Of a stretch of 5,904 nucleotides of DNA, positions 5,401 to 5,904 are shown piece by piece. The notes beneath the pieces are model-generated. The model searched no databases. It was not told where the DNA came from and worked only from the letters and a program-made list of their open reading frames with translations. This DNA is from Victivallales bacterium (lineage in GTDB: Bacteria; Verrucomicrobiota; Lentisphaeria; Oligosphaerales; Oligosphaeraceae), in the NCBI GenBank assembly GCA_017431185.1, contig JAFRLP010000443.1, forward strand, positions 1 to 5,904. Reading direction: 5' to 3'. Every line of letters begins with the position of its first letter. Positions within the stretch are counted from its first letter, which is position 1. The position numbers and the translations under genes are program-made.

Positions 5401-5465
5401 ATGGGCGCGATTGTCGTGCTGTCACAGTGGCACGGCGACGGAGACTTTTTTCTGCATCTGGACAA

Positions 5466-5904
5466 ATGGCATATACGACACGAAAAGACCTTTTTCGGAA
5501 AGTTCACGAGCGAGACGATGCGGCATGGCGGAAGTTTGATGAAATGTACACTCCCATGATTCTTCTGCGCGCCAAAGACCTTCGGCTGATGCCGTCGGAG
5601 GTCGATGAACTCAAGCAGAATGTGCGGTTGGCTGTGTTCAAGAACGACGCTTGCGGTCGCCATAATCCTGAATTGGGGCGTTTCCGCGACTATCTGCGCC
5701 GAATCATCACCAACTGCGCCTACGATATCCTCAATGCGAGAAAAAGCAGCATTCAGGTCGCCTCCGTGCCGGAGAAGGAGGACGAAAGCAGCGACCAGGC
5801 GTTTGAAGATGAGTGGCGGCAGTACATTCTCGAAAAGGCGATGGAGGAGGTGCGCGCCCACTGCGATGAGACCACCTTCATGGCCTTTGACCTTTACGGG
5901 CGGC
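5466..5904 (+). CDS. ECF-type RNA polymerase sigma factor (3' end outside window)
   Basis: Starts MAYTTRKDLFRKVHERDDAAWRKF and stays open for 146 codons to the edge, so the C-terminal part of region 4 is missing. Residues about 8-60 match sigma region 2: DAAWRKFDEMYTPMILLRAKD, then EVDELKQNVRLAVFKN where family members usually have an ADAEDLVQEV-like stretch. LGRFRDYLRRIITNCAYDILNARKS (70-94) fits the end of region 2 that meets the -10 element. WRQYILEKAMEEVRAHCDETTFMAFDLYGR (117-146) is the opening of region 4. The layout resembles the ECF factors abundant in planctomycete-like genomes, which often sit beside kinase-like or membrane anti-sigma partners; none is visible here. The Shine-Dalgarno is weak (only GGA near 5460). 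An in-frame GTG at 5427 would add 13 basic residues and is less likely. It redirects RNA polymerase to a set of promoters not known from this sequence. Confidence 0.85.
   Translation, partial: MAYTTRKDLFRKVHERDDAAWRKFDEMYTPMILLRAKDLRLMPSEVDELKQNVRLAVFKNDACGRHNPELGRFRDYLRRIITNCAYDILNARKSSIQVASVPEKEDESSDQAFEDEWRQYILEKAMEEVRAHCDETTFMAFDLYGR

Larger units (their letters stand above)
4899..5465. other. Gene-free stretch with terminator, inverted and direct repeats, and promoter
   Basis: No open frame here looks like a protein gene. The region holds GCGCCAGT/ACTGGCGC (4924-4964), an intrinsic terminator candidate (4995-5022), nested inverted repeats (5048-5130), two 53-bp direct repeats (5156-5304), a short hairpin (5298-5314), and the promoter of the sigma factor gene (5371-5400). 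GTGGGACACT at 4950-4959 and AGTGTCCCAC at 5342-5351 are exact reverse complements and bracket most of it. Confidence 0.6.

Noticed and set aside
5401..5559. 52-codon open frame beginning ATGGGCGCG
   Set aside because: It starts directly after the -10 box, upstream of the expected transcription start, and overlaps the sigma factor gene in another frame.
5397..5861. 154-codon minus-strand open frame
   Set aside because: Antisense to the sigma factor gene, whose region 2 and region 4 features are clear on the plus strand.

Overview
The window looks like a chromosomal stretch of a GC-rich, free-living or gut/environmental bacterium, most likely of the PVC group (Lentisphaerota, Kiritimatiellota or Planctomycetota) or a relative. 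This rests on gene style rather than a marker gene: a Gfo/Idh/MocA oxidoreductase, a GntR-headed regulator with a LacI-type sensor next to GH42-like glycosidase sequence, and an ECF sigma factor of the type common in planctomycete-like genomes. There is no rRNA, tRNA, CRISPR array or transposase gene.

Left block, minus strand (2496 down to 1): trxB (thioredoxin reductase), trxA (thioredoxin) and a Gfo/Idh/MocA dehydrogenase that runs off the left edge. trxB and trxA are 26 bp apart and form an obvious redox pair (NADPH to TrxB to TrxA to protein disulfides). The oxidoreductase follows after 94 bp with its own strong Shine-Dalgarno and no convincing terminator in between, so it may be co-transcribed.

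Divergent control region (2497-2893): a long AT-richer leader for trxB, a perfect 9-bp inverted repeat (2733-2760), a good sigma-70 promoter (2796-2824) pointing right, and an imperfect hairpin that buries the Shine-Dalgarno of the next gene.

Centre, plus strand (2894-4898): a GntR/LacI-type regulator whose reading frame breaks at a run of eight A (3760-3767). The continuing frame carries the last piece of the regulator sensor and then changes, without a stop, into the C-terminal half of a GH42-like beta-galactosidase-type glycosidase. It reads as a regulator gene and a glycosidase gene fused by loss of what lay between them, plus a one-base frameshift. It is the most unusual object in the window.

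Right part (4899-5465): a gene-free stretch with a likely intrinsic terminator, several inverted repeats, two 53-bp near-identical direct repeats 96 bp apart, and a strong promoter (TTGACA-N18-TATTAT). That promoter leads into an ECF-type sigma factor gene (5466 onward), which is cut by the right edge.
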